A stretch of 24,682 nt of DNA from a virus. Location of the stretch: positions 1 through 24,682 of the IMG/VR virus record IMGVR_UViG_3300035188_000085; one strand, given 5' to 3'. Position 1 is the stretch's first letter; every line of letters starts with the position of its first letter. Below the pieces are notes generated by a model that was given only the letters and a program-made list of their open reading frames with translations, ran no database searches and was not told where the DNA came from. Position numbers and translations under genes: made by a program. This document shows positions 14,697 through 22,302 of the stretch, in pieces.

Positions 14697-16982
14697 TTAC
14701 TGCTTAGCGTTAGCGGCGGCACGAGATGAAGCTATGTTATCGTTGATCACACCGGCTGTTGAAAGGATCGCAAACAACTCTGGACCGCCATCCATGTTCT
14801 GGATCTGAGAGGCTGTCAGCTCTTTACCCTGTTGTCGGCCAGTACTTCTATTAACGAGGTATAGCGACTTTACGCGTTCTACTCCGTCGCTTCCTTTTTC
14901 TTTAACAACTCGTACGTTTTCTAAACGCTGCGCCATAGTATCAACTGTAGGCTTATCGCCAAACCAAGAATAAAGGACGTCTTTAGCCGGGCCTAAAAAA
15001 CCGCCGCTAGGCATCTCGTCAAATATGGTAGCAGCTGCCTGTGAAGCCTGCCCAATATGCACTTTATAGGCTTGCTGGGCAGCAACAGGATCTAGTCGGG
15101 CCATTTGTCCTATAACAAATTGGTTTCTAGGCTGAGATGCAATAGCCCATCTACGAGCATCATCTAGAGTTGTTTTTACTGGCTTACCATCTTCTGTACG
15201 ATTGAGATTGTTGCCGCTCTCAACAAGTGTTCTGTCTAAAGCCTGTATATTCGCAAGCTTAACTTCGTTAGCAGACGTACTCGCACGAAGGCGAGCTGTC
15301 TCAAGATCAACTGCCATACGCTGTTCTTGTAGGTCCATTTCGCGACGGGCTGCGTCACTCAAGAACGGACTACCAGTTTCAGCGGTGTTGGCAATCATAG
15401 TAAGAAGACTTTGTTGCTGCGCTGGGTTAGTAGACTGCGCATAAGCAATAGCAAATGACCCAATGATCTCTTCTTTTGGGTGCGCCTTTGCAACCGCGTT
15501 AACCGAGCCAGCTCCAGACTCAGAAAGTCTTGCGCGCATGGCACGTACGTCTGTCTCAGAGAACTTAAGCTGCCCATTCTGAACCGCCGTAGCAATTTCG
15601 CCGGGCGACAGCTGCTTAATTTTAGACAGCACATTTTGTTCTAACGCAGCATAGTCAGTGGTACGCATAACAGGCGTGTAGCCGCCTGCCTTAATGAATG
15701 CTTGTTTCTTTGCGTCCAGGTCTTGCTGCTTTTTAGACCAAAAGCTCTTTGTCTCTGCGGTAGCATTTGGACGAGCAGAGGCTTCTTTAATGCGTTTGCT
15801 TTCTGTTTCAAAACCAGTCCAAACGCGTTCGTTTTCACCACGGATAAACTCGCCGCGTTGGGTGTTAAGATCCGTAATTTCCAATTCAAGACGTTCCCTT
15901 GCTGGGGAATCAACTGGCAGTTTGTCTGCTTCAGCGCGTTTTTTACTCAACTGAATATCTAGACCACGAACCTTATCGCTTGCCTTTATAGTTACTGGTA
16001 CAGTAATGGGTGTTCCGCCAGTGCCTGGCAGCAATCTTTCTCGGTCTTCTCCCAACCTTGACGAAGAAAGACCGCCTTGCGTTTTAACTTCTGCTTCTAC
16101 GCCGAGTTCTCTGGACAAGTTCCAAAGAAACTCCTGCTTCTGCTTAGGGTCTTTAATAGCAGCAAGCTGCGCAATAACCGTGCGGCTTGCTTCTACTGGT
16201 AGCCCGCTGGCGTCTACGGCATTAAGCACTGTACGTGCGCCGCTTCGACGCGCGTACACCGGAGACACGTTGCTAAACGCGTCGGCAATAGTTCCGCCAA
16301 CGTTTCTTCCAACATTCAAACGAGACTCGGCGCTTGTGGCGCCCATATTTGAATTAGGAATAACGCGCATCTGAAGCGCTTCAATAGCAAGATCAACGCC
16401 TTCGTCGACAGACGTATTAATCACATTCTCGTTTGGCTCAGATCCGCCCTGTGCAGTAAACACTCCCTGGCGACCGTCGCTATATTGCCCGGTAGCAATT
16501 AGTCTGCCTTGCTTCAAGGCTTCTGGATCTACCCCAGTAAATCGGAAGTCTGTAGGGTCAAACTTCCCACGGTTTAAATTCTCTTCTGCTTTGTTAACGT
16601 TCAGGATGTCTGCGACAACGCCGATGTACTGACGGTCGCCGCTCTTAATACCTTTGGCCAAAGCCTCACGGTCGATGCTCCCATCGCGCTTGATGATGCC
16701 AAGGCTCTGCGCTCTGCCAAACACGCGGTCGGAATCTTCCGTTAGACGAGTCTTTGCGTTTGTACGCAGCAACTCAGTCTGCTGCTGTTGCGCTCTAGCA
16801 TTTACATCTTTGTTGATGCCAAGCTGCTCTTGCTGAATCTTTAGCTGTTCATCTTCTCGAGCTGAACGCTGACGCGCCAGATCTAGCTCTTGTTCTTGCA
16901 AAAGCATAGCTTGCCGCTGGCGTGCGTTTTGTTGCACACCTTGGATACCAGCCAGGATTGCGCTACCAATATTGTCAGCCAT
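14697..16982 (-). CDS. gp15-like internal virion (ejection) protein
   Basis: 761 residues, close to the 747 of T7 gp15, and in the same relative place just before the gp16 equivalent. The N-terminus MADNIGSAILAGIQGVQQNA is followed by a long Gln/Glu-rich coiled coil at about 22-72 (RQAMLLQEQELDLARQRSA, IQQEQLGINKD). The rest is largely helical and charged, with no membrane segment or catalytic motif. In T7, gp15 forms the periplasm-spanning tube of the ejectosome with gp16. The assignment is by size, helical character and gene order, not by clear sequence identity. An upstream GAGG site supports the start at 16982. Confidence 0.7.
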   Translation of the reverse strand: MADNIGSAILAGIQGVQQNARQRQAMLLQEQELDLARQRSAREDEQLKIQQEQLGINKDVNARAQQQQTELLRTNAKTRLTEDSDRVFGRAQSLGIIKRDGSIDREALAKGIKSGDRQYIGVVADILNVNKAEENLNRGKFDPTDFRFTGVDPEALKQGRLIATGQYSDGRQGVFTAQGGSEPNENVINTSVDEGVDLAIEALQMRVIPNSNMGATSAESRLNVGRNVGGTIADAFSNVSPVYARRSGARTVLNAVDASGLPVEASRTVIAQLAAIKDPKQKQEFLWNLSRELGVEAEVKTQGGLSSSRLGEDRERLLPGTGGTPITVPVTIKASDKVRGLDIQLSKKRAEADKLPVDSPARERLELEITDLNTQRGEFIRGENERVWTGFETESKRIKEASARPNATAETKSFWSKKQQDLDAKKQAFIKAGGYTPVMRTTDYAALEQNVLSKIKQLSPGEIATAVQNGQLKFSETDVRAMRARLSESGAGSVNAVAKAHPKEEIIGSFAIAYAQSTNPAQQQSLLTMIANTAETGSPFLSDAARREMDLQEQRMAVDLETARLRASTSANEVKLANIQALDRTLVESGNNLNRTEDGKPVKTTLDDARRWAIASQPRNQFVIGQMARLDPVAAQQAYKVHIGQASQAAATIFDEMPSGGFLGPAKDVLYSWFGDKPTVDTMAQRLENVRVVKEKGSDGVERVKSLYLVNRSTGRQQGKELTASQIQNMDGGPELFAILSTAGVINDNIASSRAAANAKQ

Positions 16983-16990
16983 GGCTTACC

Positions 16991-17596
16991 TCAGAATGCA
17001 AACGCAAGGATCGCTGCTGAAGCGAGCGAACCGATAGTTGAATAAGTATTGGCTTTAGACGCTGCTTTTGCCTGTGTGTAAGCATTTTTGCGAGCTGTAG
17101 CGTCCGCTGCTGCTGAACCAAGTTGCTGCTGCGAAGCGCGATTTACGCCCTGGCCAATGTTAATTAGGTCAGCAAGCAAGGCCGTGTTAGCTTCACGTTG
17201 AGCAATTTTAGCGTCATTAACTGACTGAATACCGCCGAGCGTATTAGCACGCTGCAAACGGAGTTCCTGCTGCTGGATTTGCGCTGGCGTTAGAGCAACT
17301 CCGTAACGCTGAGCATTGCGAGACGCTACGCCTTGCGTAAGCGCAGAAGCGGCTCCCACGTCTTTTCGGGCTTGCTCTATAAGAGTTTTATCGGTACGCG
17401 CTTTATTAATAAGCTCTTCTTCAAACCCACGGTAGTTCTTTACGTAGTCAAGGTACTCTTGACGCGTGAGGTTAGCGTACGCTTGTTCCGGGTCTGATAC
17501 GTTTGGGAGCGAGACGTAAGTAGATCCGCCGCCGCCAGATACGGCTTGTTGCTGCCGCAAAGCTTCCATAACTTCAGGAGACAAAGTGGATATCAT
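16991..17596 (-). CDS. gp14-like internal virion protein
   Basis: 201 residues, near the 196 of T7 gp14, directly before the gp15-like gene. It is rich in Ala, Gln and Asn, with predicted helices (LTPAQIQQQELRLQRANTLGG, AKIAQREANTALLADLINIG). It ends in a hydrophobic stretch, STIGSLASAAILAFAF. In T7, gp14 inserts into the outer membrane as the first part of the ejection channel; a C-terminal hydrophobic segment would be compatible with that. Similar small proteins ('internal virion protein B'-like) are common at this locus. The call is positional and compositional. The gene starts 3 bases after the previous stop. Confidence 0.65.
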   Translation of the reverse strand: MISTLSPEVMEALRQQQAVSGGGGSTYVSLPNVSDPEQAYANLTRQEYLDYVKNYRGFEEELINKARTDKTLIEQARKDVGAASALTQGVASRNAQRYGVALTPAQIQQQELRLQRANTLGGIQSVNDAKIAQREANTALLADLINIGQGVNRASQQQLGSAAADATARKNAYTQAKAASKANTYSTIGSLASAAILAFAF

Positions 17597-17599
17597 TTC

Positions 17600-18385
17600 T
17601 TAGCCTCGCGGAGCAAACATGCCGACTACTGGTGTAGAAACAAGATCAGACTTTTTAACAGTTGGGGTGGCTGCATTAAAAGCAGAAGCTCCTCCGGTAG
17701 GAGAATAAAACCCAAGCGGAGAAGTAGGTACGAATAATGGCGTACCACCTAACGACTGAGGTTGGTTTTGTTGCCCATACGTAGTGCTTCCGTACGTACT
17801 GTAGCGTAACCGATCGCCAACGCCGGTAACTAACTGGCCGGTTTTAGCGTCTTTTGGAGCGTACCATTTACCGCCGCTAGCGATGTTTTCGCCAGCCTGA
17901 GCAATAGCGGTCGATGCTATCTGGGCAGCAGCAGTTTGCTTAGCTTGAGCTACCTGCTGATTGGCGCGAGCGCGTTCCAGTGCAGAGGACGTAGCTAGCC
18001 GACTAGCTTGAGCCATGCCGGATTGAGCGTCAGCAGCTTGCCCGCGAGCAGTGCCGAGTACGCCTGTCTGCATAGTATTCTGAACTTGCTTGGCCGAAAC
18101 GTTAGCGGTGTTAAGTTGGCTAGTCAGTGCTTGCGCCATATCGCTAGCAGCAGTGCTGCTAGTGGCTTGTTGAAGGCTAGGCGTAGAGATTGCCTGCATA
18201 ACGTCTGCGTTAGCACGGCCACGAAGACTGGACTGTACGTCTTCGGTTAGCGATTTATCGCGCATCTCCTGCAGCAACGGATCGTACTTCTGTTTGAAGT
18301 ACTCGTACTCCGCCATAGCAACTGAGGCGGAAGCTTTTTCAGCTTCACTTGGCTTATAGTCTGCTGCCTTCGGTTTGCTGCTCAT
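17600..18385 (-). CDS. Ala/Gln/Ser-rich virion protein of the ejection cluster
   Basis: The start is the ATG at 18385 (MSSKPKAADYKPSEAEKASA), with GAGG a few bases upstream and an ATGA overlap with the previous gene. A longer frame to 18421 has no better start signal. It encodes 261 residues. Residues about 15-45 are helical (SVAMAEYEYFKQKYDPLLQEM), then a low-complexity Ala/Gln/Ser/Thr region spans about 60-180. The C-terminal third is Gly/Pro/Thr-rich (TYGSTTYGQQNQPQSLGG) and probably disordered. Proteins with a 'EYFKxKYxPLLxEMRD' start are common between neck and internal-virion genes in uncultured podoviruses (recalled). It may be a second gp14-like or internal core protein. Confidence 0.68.
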   Translation of the reverse strand: MSSKPKAADYKPSEAEKASASVAMAEYEYFKQKYDPLLQEMRDKSLTEDVQSSLRGRANADVMQAISTPSLQQATSSTAASDMAQALTSQLNTANVSAKQVQNTMQTGVLGTARGQAADAQSGMAQASRLATSSALERARANQQVAQAKQTAAAQIASTAIAQAGENIASGGKWYAPKDAKTGQLVTGVGDRLRYSTYGSTTYGQQNQPQSLGGTPLFVPTSPLGFYSPTGGASAFNAATPTVKKSDLVSTPVVGMFAPRG

Positions 18386-18837
18386 AGTGCCCTCGTATAT
18401 ACAACTGTATCTACAGTCCACCCGTTCGTTTCCAAGTGCGACATCAGACCTAAAAACGGGGATCTTGTCTCTAAGTAGCTATACCCCGCTTCTCTGGCAA
18501 CGCGCTCGAAGAACGACTGGTACCTAGATACCAAACTATTCCCCTTCTCCTTGGCCCACGCGAGCCAAAGAAACATTGTCTTCTTTCCGGTGAAGTTATC
18601 GACCTCTGTTGTAGAGACTACGAACCCTTCACTTGTAACCCACAACACGGCTTGTCCATTTACACACGCCGCGTACACATCTTCGGCCCGGTATGTCAAA
18701 GTCTTCGCGTTACGAAGGATCTCTTCTACACCTGGTTTAACCCAATCCCACTCCCTACGTATGTCAGATACGATCGGCTCAACCGCCGCTACCGTACCGG
18801 TTCCTACGACGTGAGAAAGAGGAGTGAATGCCGCCAT
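18382..18837 (-). CDS. GNAT-like small virion-cluster protein (T7 gp13 position)
   Basis: 151 residues. The pattern IRREWDWVKPGVEEIL, then DVYAACVNGQAVLWVT, then TMFLWLAWAKEKG and a final YSYLETRSPFLGLMSHLETNGW, fits the shape of degenerate GNAT-fold proteins. These occur just before the internal virion genes in T7-type phages; T7 gp13 is comparable in size and place. The late segment 'R...L......NGW' corresponds to the last helix-strand of acetyltransferases, but no clear acetyl-CoA loop is visible, so it may be non-catalytic. The start at 18837 has a GGAAGG site and lies inside the end of the upstream gene (59-base overlap). Confidence 0.68.
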   Translation of the reverse strand: MAAFTPLSHVVGTGTVAAVEPIVSDIRREWDWVKPGVEEILRNAKTLTYRAEDVYAACVNGQAVLWVTSEGFVVSTTEVDNFTGKKTMFLWLAWAKEKGNSLVSRYQSFFERVAREAGYSYLETRSPFLGLMSHLETNGWTVDTVVYTRAL

Positions 18838-19462
18838 ACGCTACCTTCCTAGCAATTCCCGCATCAGCGTTTCGTGCGCGTCTGTCTGCTTGGGCTATGC
18901 CCTCAGCAAACAAAGACCCGTACACCTGTGCCCCAGCAAAGTCAGTCCAGTCTTTGCTAGGCAAACGCAATAAACGAAACAGAGCACCGTTGACGATGGT
19001 GTCGCGGTACTCCGACATCAGCTCGTCATCAGCGGTGGTAGAAGTTTGAGTGGGTTTCAGCTGCACCCGCAAAATGGTACTAGACGCTTTAGTTTCGTTT
19101 GGTACCGGTACCATCCAGAACAGTGACTGACTGGTCTTTACGAAGTACTCCGGAGTTCCACGATTGTCGGCGTCACGCCAGTTCTGCTTACGTTGCTCTA
19201 AGAGATTAGTGCTGATTGGCTCAATCTCTTTGCCGTCATGAACTACCCACATGATCTTGTGCACTACCGTATCGGTAGGCGGCTCAAGATCATATTCGTA
19301 GATGCCAGCAATTGTGGTAACAGGGTCTAATTCGGCTTGCAGCACAGCTGCTTTTTCGCAAAGCTCAATAACCGCTGCGCGGATATTGTTCTCGATAAGC
19401 GTGTCGGGGCAACCCGGCACCATCGGGATGATCTCTGGCAGGAGCGACTCATAGAGCGCCAT
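18779..19462 (-). CDS. Head-tail connector / tail adaptor-like protein
   Basis: 227 residues beginning MALYESLLPEIIPMVPGCPD. The N-terminal part, with LIENNIRAAVIELCEKAAVLQ, is a helical segment typical of phage adaptor proteins, and a beta-rich middle follows (GIYEYDLEPPTDTVVHKIMWV). The later part DDELMSEYRDTIVNGALFRLLRLP resembles the C-terminal helices of neck proteins that line up on the portal ring. The C-terminus is Arg/Ser/Gly-rich (SSFSRRRNRYGSGG). It follows a related adaptor-type gene by 6 bases. It is most likely part of the short tail or neck ring below the portal. Confidence 0.75.
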   Translation of the reverse strand: MALYESLLPEIIPMVPGCPDTLIENNIRAAVIELCEKAAVLQAELDPVTTIAGIYEYDLEPPTDTVVHKIMWVVHDGKEIEPISTNLLEQRKQNWRDADNRGTPEYFVKTSQSLFWMVPVPNETKASSTILRVQLKPTQTSTTADDELMSEYRDTIVNGALFRLLRLPSKDWTDFAGAQVYGSLFAEGIAQADRRARNADAGIARKVAYGGIHSSFSRRRNRYGSGG

Positions 19463-19468
19463 GAGTTA

Positions 19469-20179
19469 TTACCCCGCTACAGCTGGGACAGACGTTACTT
19501 GTCGGCTAGCGTCGAAGTTAGGCGAAGTAATAGCGTCTAGCTGCGCCTTACCGGTGATGGAAGACATAAACAGCTGGAAGTGCGAAGAAGCCCGCTGCTG
19601 GTTACCAGCATACTCAGCGTCCTTCATGTACGCCATATAGAGGACGTAGTTCATCACGGCGTTTGCAAAGATATCAGGGATATCTAAGTTCCCGTTCTGG
19701 GCAACCGTGGTCGGATTAGCCGAATAAATAATCTCTACGTACGACGCTGCTGGCGACGCAACGCCGGGGTACACGTAAAAGTTACGTGGGTTTGCCTCGT
19801 CGTAGATGTAATGTTTGATAACCGCAGCATGCGAAGCATCACCGGCTACGAGCGGATCGTGCCAGTCTGGAGTCTGAGCATCGAGCACTTCGCGCGAAAC
19901 AATACGGACAGCTCGTTTGCCTACGCCGTTTGTAGCGGCGGACATATTTCGGACAACGCGAAGAAGTCGATTACCGTCGCTAGGGATCTCCTGCTTGGTA
20001 CCGGCTACGAGGGTAATAGTAGTGTTCTTAGCCGAAGCGTCCGGCTTTAAAAGGGCGATTTCACGCTGGGCATCATTGACCCAGAGTACGAGTTCATCCA
20101 CCACTGGCCAACGAACACCCGTGGTGTCCTGCAGGGTCTTTTGAACTCGGTCAATAACGCTTTGTACGGTGACAGCCAT
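19469..20179 (-). CDS. Head-tail adaptor protein
   Basis: 236 residues starting MAVTVQSVIDRVQKTLQDTT. The order 'helix, W-x-V-DELVLWVNDAQREIALLKPDA' then GTKQEIPSDGNRLLRVVRNM, with FYVYPGVASPAASYVEIIYSANP and an AVMNYVLYMAYMKDAEYAGN helix near the end, fits the phage adaptor family found directly after the capsid in podoviruses. It functionally corresponds to T7 gp11 or P22 gp4, which bind the underside of the portal and create the tail-docking ring. The start at 20179 has a GAGG site. The gene order portal, scaffold, capsid, small protein, adaptor supports this. Confidence 0.82.
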   Translation of the reverse strand: MAVTVQSVIDRVQKTLQDTTGVRWPVVDELVLWVNDAQREIALLKPDASAKNTTITLVAGTKQEIPSDGNRLLRVVRNMSAATNGVGKRAVRIVSREVLDAQTPDWHDPLVAGDASHAAVIKHYIYDEANPRNFYVYPGVASPAASYVEIIYSANPTTVAQNGNLDIPDIFANAVMNYVLYMAYMKDAEYAGNQQRASSHFQLFMSSITGKAQLDAITSPNFDASRQVTSVPAVAG

Positions 20180-20187
20180 GGTCTACC

Positions 20188-20580
20188 TCACGAATGAAGG
20201 AACGCCTCCCAAGCCGCTTCTCGATCTTCGGTGCTGACTGTTCGCCCGACAACGCGGTTCAATGCGGCTGCCTTTGGCGCTCCGTCAGACTTGAAATCAT
20301 CTGGGTCGCCGCTCTCAACGAGCTTTTCGATCCCAGTAATAACATCATCCAGCGTATGGACTTCCTCGAACTCTTCTACGGAAGGGACATTATCTATCGT
20401 TATGCCTGAGGGTTCTGCTGCTGGTTCGGGTTTTTTATCAGTTGTTACCTGTTTCGCTCCCTGCTGAAGAGCTAGTAATCCGATTTCATCAGATACCTCT
20501 CGCTCAACACCCGGAAGAAACAAAACGCAAGCACCGCTGAGAGTAGCTACCCGAATTTCTCGGTCTGAAATGACCTTCAC
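20188..20580 (-). CDS. Small head/neck-region protein (function unknown)
   Basis: 130 residues, read from a GTG at 20580 with a full AGGAGG site. Residues 1-45 form a small beta-type domain (REIRVATLSGACVLFLPGVEREVSDE). A linker of Pro/Glu/Ala follows. The C-terminal part, IEKLVESGDPDDFKSDGAPKAAAL followed by VSTEDREAAWEAF, is a recurrent phage module I recall next to capsid genes (GDPxDFxxDGxPKxxAL). The role is likely structural or in head completion. It lies downstream of the capsid and of the strong hairpin, so it may be expressed at a lower level than the capsid. Confidence 0.72.
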   Translation of the reverse strand: MKVISDREIRVATLSGACVLFLPGVEREVSDEIGLLALQQGAKQVTTDKKPEPAAEPSGITIDNVPSVEEFEEVHTLDDVITGIEKLVESGDPDDFKSDGAPKAAALNRVVGRTVSTEDREAAWEAFLHS

Positions 20581-20602
20581 AGAACCTCCTGGTACAAAGA
20601 GC

Positions 20603-20632
20603 GGGGAGCCCCCTCCGAAGAGAGGGCCCCCC
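20603..20632 (-). terminator. 13-bp hairpin with UUCG loop after the capsid gene
   Basis: On the minus strand, GGGGGGCCCTCTC, a TTCG loop and GAGGGGGCTCCCC pair along all 13 positions, with two G-U wobbles, capped by the extra-stable C(UUCG)G tetraloop. It starts 8 bases after the capsid stop. The tail after it (GCTCTTTGT) is only partly U-rich, so it is probably a leaky terminator or an mRNA-stabilising 3' end. On the plus strand both wobbles would become A-C mismatches, so the structure is tuned to the coding-strand RNA. Confidence 0.75.
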
Positions 20633-20639
20633 TCACAGC

Positions 20640-21782
20640 TTAGACGGCCGTGTCGAGCGCGATCACGCCAAAGTCTTGGACGTTGGCAGTGACATCGCTG
20701 TTGTACTTCGGCTTGCGGAGACCGAAGATCTTACCGATCGAGATACCAGACTGGTTCTGGTAATCGAAGGTGTCTTCGACGATTTCCGGCAGACCGATGT
20801 CGGCCATAGCAAGAGCCTGAGCGCCACAGAAGAGAGCACGACCGCCAACAACGTTGGCGTTAGCACCCCACTTGTAGCCAGCGGCACCAGCATTCGCCGA
20901 GGTACCAGTCGTTGCGCCAGCAGTGTTAAACACATGGCGGAACTCGTGGACCATCACACCGTCGACCATCAGCGAGCTCGAACCAGCGAACAACTGGTTG
21001 CTCGGGCCACGGATGCCAGCGTTACGCACGTTGGCAAGGAAGTCCGAATCGAGCTTAAGGGCCGCCATCTGCTGCGGCGTCACGAAGAGGTGGAACACCT
21101 CGTCGTTACCAGCACCGCGAACACCACGGACGTACTGGTCCTTAGCGTAGGCCTTCAACTCAACCACATGACGATACTTCAGCACGTCGGCCGAAGTAAT
21201 CGCGGTCGTGTCACCGGCAACGATGTCGTTGCCTGAAACGCGCAGGTGGCGAGCAGCGGTCGGGGCCGACACATCCGAAGCGAACTCGAGGTTCGACAGG
21301 TTCTGACCAGAGGCCAGCACCGGGCGGAGACCACCGTTCGTCTTGTGCGTGTAAGCAACACCGGCGAGCGTCAAGAACGCGAGCTGGTCCATACGATCGG
21401 CCATCGCGTAGGCGAGGGCGTCACGGGACGTCTCACGGAAGTTCACGACCGACTTCTGATCAGCGAGGCGACCAGCGATACGGTTCGCAAAGCGCAGCTG
21501 ATCGAGCTCGATGGTGATGTCGTAAGCGCGGAGCGCCTCTTCATTGCCCTCAAGCGAGCTGTCGCCCGTCACGCCGTCACCGGTCATGTCGGCCAACAAC
21601 GTGATCACGGCCTTCGTGCCCTTGTCGGACTTCGTCAGCTCGGTGACCCGCTGGATCATCGCGTTAGAACCCGAACCAGCGAACTGGTTCACAAACGACA
21701 TATTGCGAGCGACGCGCCAGAAATCACGGCTCCACGCCGTGAGTTGTTCACTAGTCAGCGCCGCAAAGTTAGTAAGAGCCAT
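20640..21782 (-). CDS. Major capsid protein, N4 gp56 family
   Basis: 380 residues beginning MALTNFAALTSEQLTAWSRD. The order 'FWRVARNMSFVNQFAG', 'AVITLLADMTGDGVTGDSSLEGNEEALRAYDITIELDQLRFANR' and 'SRDALAYAMADRMDQLAFL' is characteristic of N4-gp56-type major capsid proteins with an HK97-like fold. The later 'FHLFVTPQQMAALKLDSDF' and 'KIFGLRKPKYNSD' segments also fit. A strong AAGGAG site precedes the ATG. Codons end in C or G much more often than in neighbouring tail genes, as expected for the most abundant virion protein. The gene is framed by a structured leader upstream and a UUCG hairpin downstream, which may set its mRNA level apart from the rest of the operon. Confidence 0.92.
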   Translation of the reverse strand: MALTNFAALTSEQLTAWSRDFWRVARNMSFVNQFAGSGSNAMIQRVTELTKSDKGTKAVITLLADMTGDGVTGDSSLEGNEEALRAYDITIELDQLRFANRIAGRLADQKSVVNFRETSRDALAYAMADRMDQLAFLTLAGVAYTHKTNGGLRPVLASGQNLSNLEFASDVSAPTAARHLRVSGNDIVAGDTTAITSADVLKYRHVVELKAYAKDQYVRGVRGAGNDEVFHLFVTPQQMAALKLDSDFLANVRNAGIRGPSNQLFAGSSSLMVDGVMVHEFRHVFNTAGATTGTSANAGAAGYKWGANANVVGGRALFCGAQALAMADIGLPEIVEDTFDYQNQSGISIGKIFGLRKPKYNSDVTANVQDFGVIALDTAV

Positions 21783-22047
21783 TTGGCTTCTCCTTGATAT
21801 TGCGTTTAAAAATCCAGTAATGCACCTGCATTACCAGCCTCTACAGCCGACTTTATGGAGCGGCTAACCCGTTTCCCCGTATCGTGGGGTCACGACTTAG
21901 CGCGTATTTACGAGGCGCGACCTCGGCACGTTTAACGCCATTGCAGGCGAAATCTCAAACGTTTTTAGCGTGTGCGACACGGCCAGATATCGTTCCGGCG
22001 GACGAATTCAGTTGTAGATTAGCAACACGAATAAAAGTTCGCAACTA
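21783..22047 (-). promoter_or_regulatory. Structured leader / likely promoter region upstream of the capsid gene
   Basis: This 265-base stretch is the only sizeable gap in the window. It lacks any ORF beyond about 20 codons with a plausible start on the coding strand. It holds several short perfect inverted repeats: CGTGT-GCG-ACACG (21969-21981), CGAGG-CGCGA-CCTCG (21911-21925), CCCC-n7-GGGG (21875-21889) and an 18-bp palindrome (21817-21834). None has a U tract on the coding strand. Weak sigma70-like pairs exist (TTGCGA, 17 bases, TAATCT; TTGAGA, 17 bases, TTAAAC), but neither is convincing. I recognise no T7-type phage promoter. A late promoter or regulatory leader boosting capsid expression is the best reading. 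Confidence 0.45.
21817..21834. repeat. 18-bp palindrome in the capsid leader
   Basis: GTAATGCACCTGCATTAC has two 8-base arms around a 2-base centre and sits about 35 bases before the capsid start codon. Its symmetry is of the kind bound by dimeric regulators. As RNA it could form a 7-bp stem with a 4-base loop just upstream of the ribosome site. Function unknown. Confidence 0.6.
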
Positions 22048-22299
22048 CTATCTGTATTTCGCTGTCTTTTTTGCAATCCGCTTAGGCTGCTTAGAGAACT
22101 GCTTCCCGCTAGCCGTAGCTTTACGCTTATTGCGCGTAGTAGCAGCGTACTCCTGCGGGCTTAACGCATTACGCGCGGCTCGGGGGAGATAACGCTCCCC
22201 CGTAGCCTTGCTACCCTGGATGCTGTTCTTACCAGACCGGGTGCCCCAGTCTTCCTTGGTCCACTTCTTGAGCGACCGCTGGGACTTGGCTAACCCCAT
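22048..22299 (-). CDS. Small basic protein, 83 aa (SLKKWTKEDW family)
   Basis: Begins MGLAKSQRSLKKWTKEDWGT and contains TGERYLPRAARNALSPQEYAATTRNKR. It ends with a run of Lys/Arg (KQFSKQPKRIAKKTAKYR). I recall this layout (LKKWxxxxWxTxSGK..TGERYLP..A...L...EYAATxRxKR) as a conserved short family in phages and some giant-virus genomes, possibly DUF5872, not verified. The protein is strongly basic and likely binds nucleic acid or an acidic partner. It has a GGAAGGA site and is the last of five adjacent basic genes before the capsid leader. No membrane segment or enzyme motif is seen. Confidence 0.82.
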   Translation of the reverse strand: MGLAKSQRSLKKWTKEDWGTRSGKNSIQGSKATGERYLPRAARNALSPQEYAATTRNKRKATASGKQFSKQPKRIAKKTAKYR

Positions 22300-22302
22300 G
22301 AG

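Noticed and set aside
15395-15913. Two same-strand alternate-frame ORFs (79 and 90 codons) in the gp15-like gene
   Set aside because: No ribosome site or motif; lengths expected by chance in a long gene.
21246-21797. 183-codon open frame on the plus strand across the capsid gene
   Set aside because: It is antisense to the clearly assigned capsid gene and is explained by its strong C/G-ending codon bias, which removes stops from the opposite strand. No ribosome site or recognisable protein.
21875-21889. CCCC-n7-GGGG inverted repeat as an intrinsic terminator before the capsid gene
   Set aside because: The stem is only 4 bp and is not followed by a U tract on either strand; kept only as part of the structured leader.
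21884-22192. 102-codon plus-strand frame covering the capsid leader and part of a basic gene
   Set aside because: Low-complexity product with no domain, no ribosome site and opposite orientation to all other genes; it also overlaps a well-supported gene.
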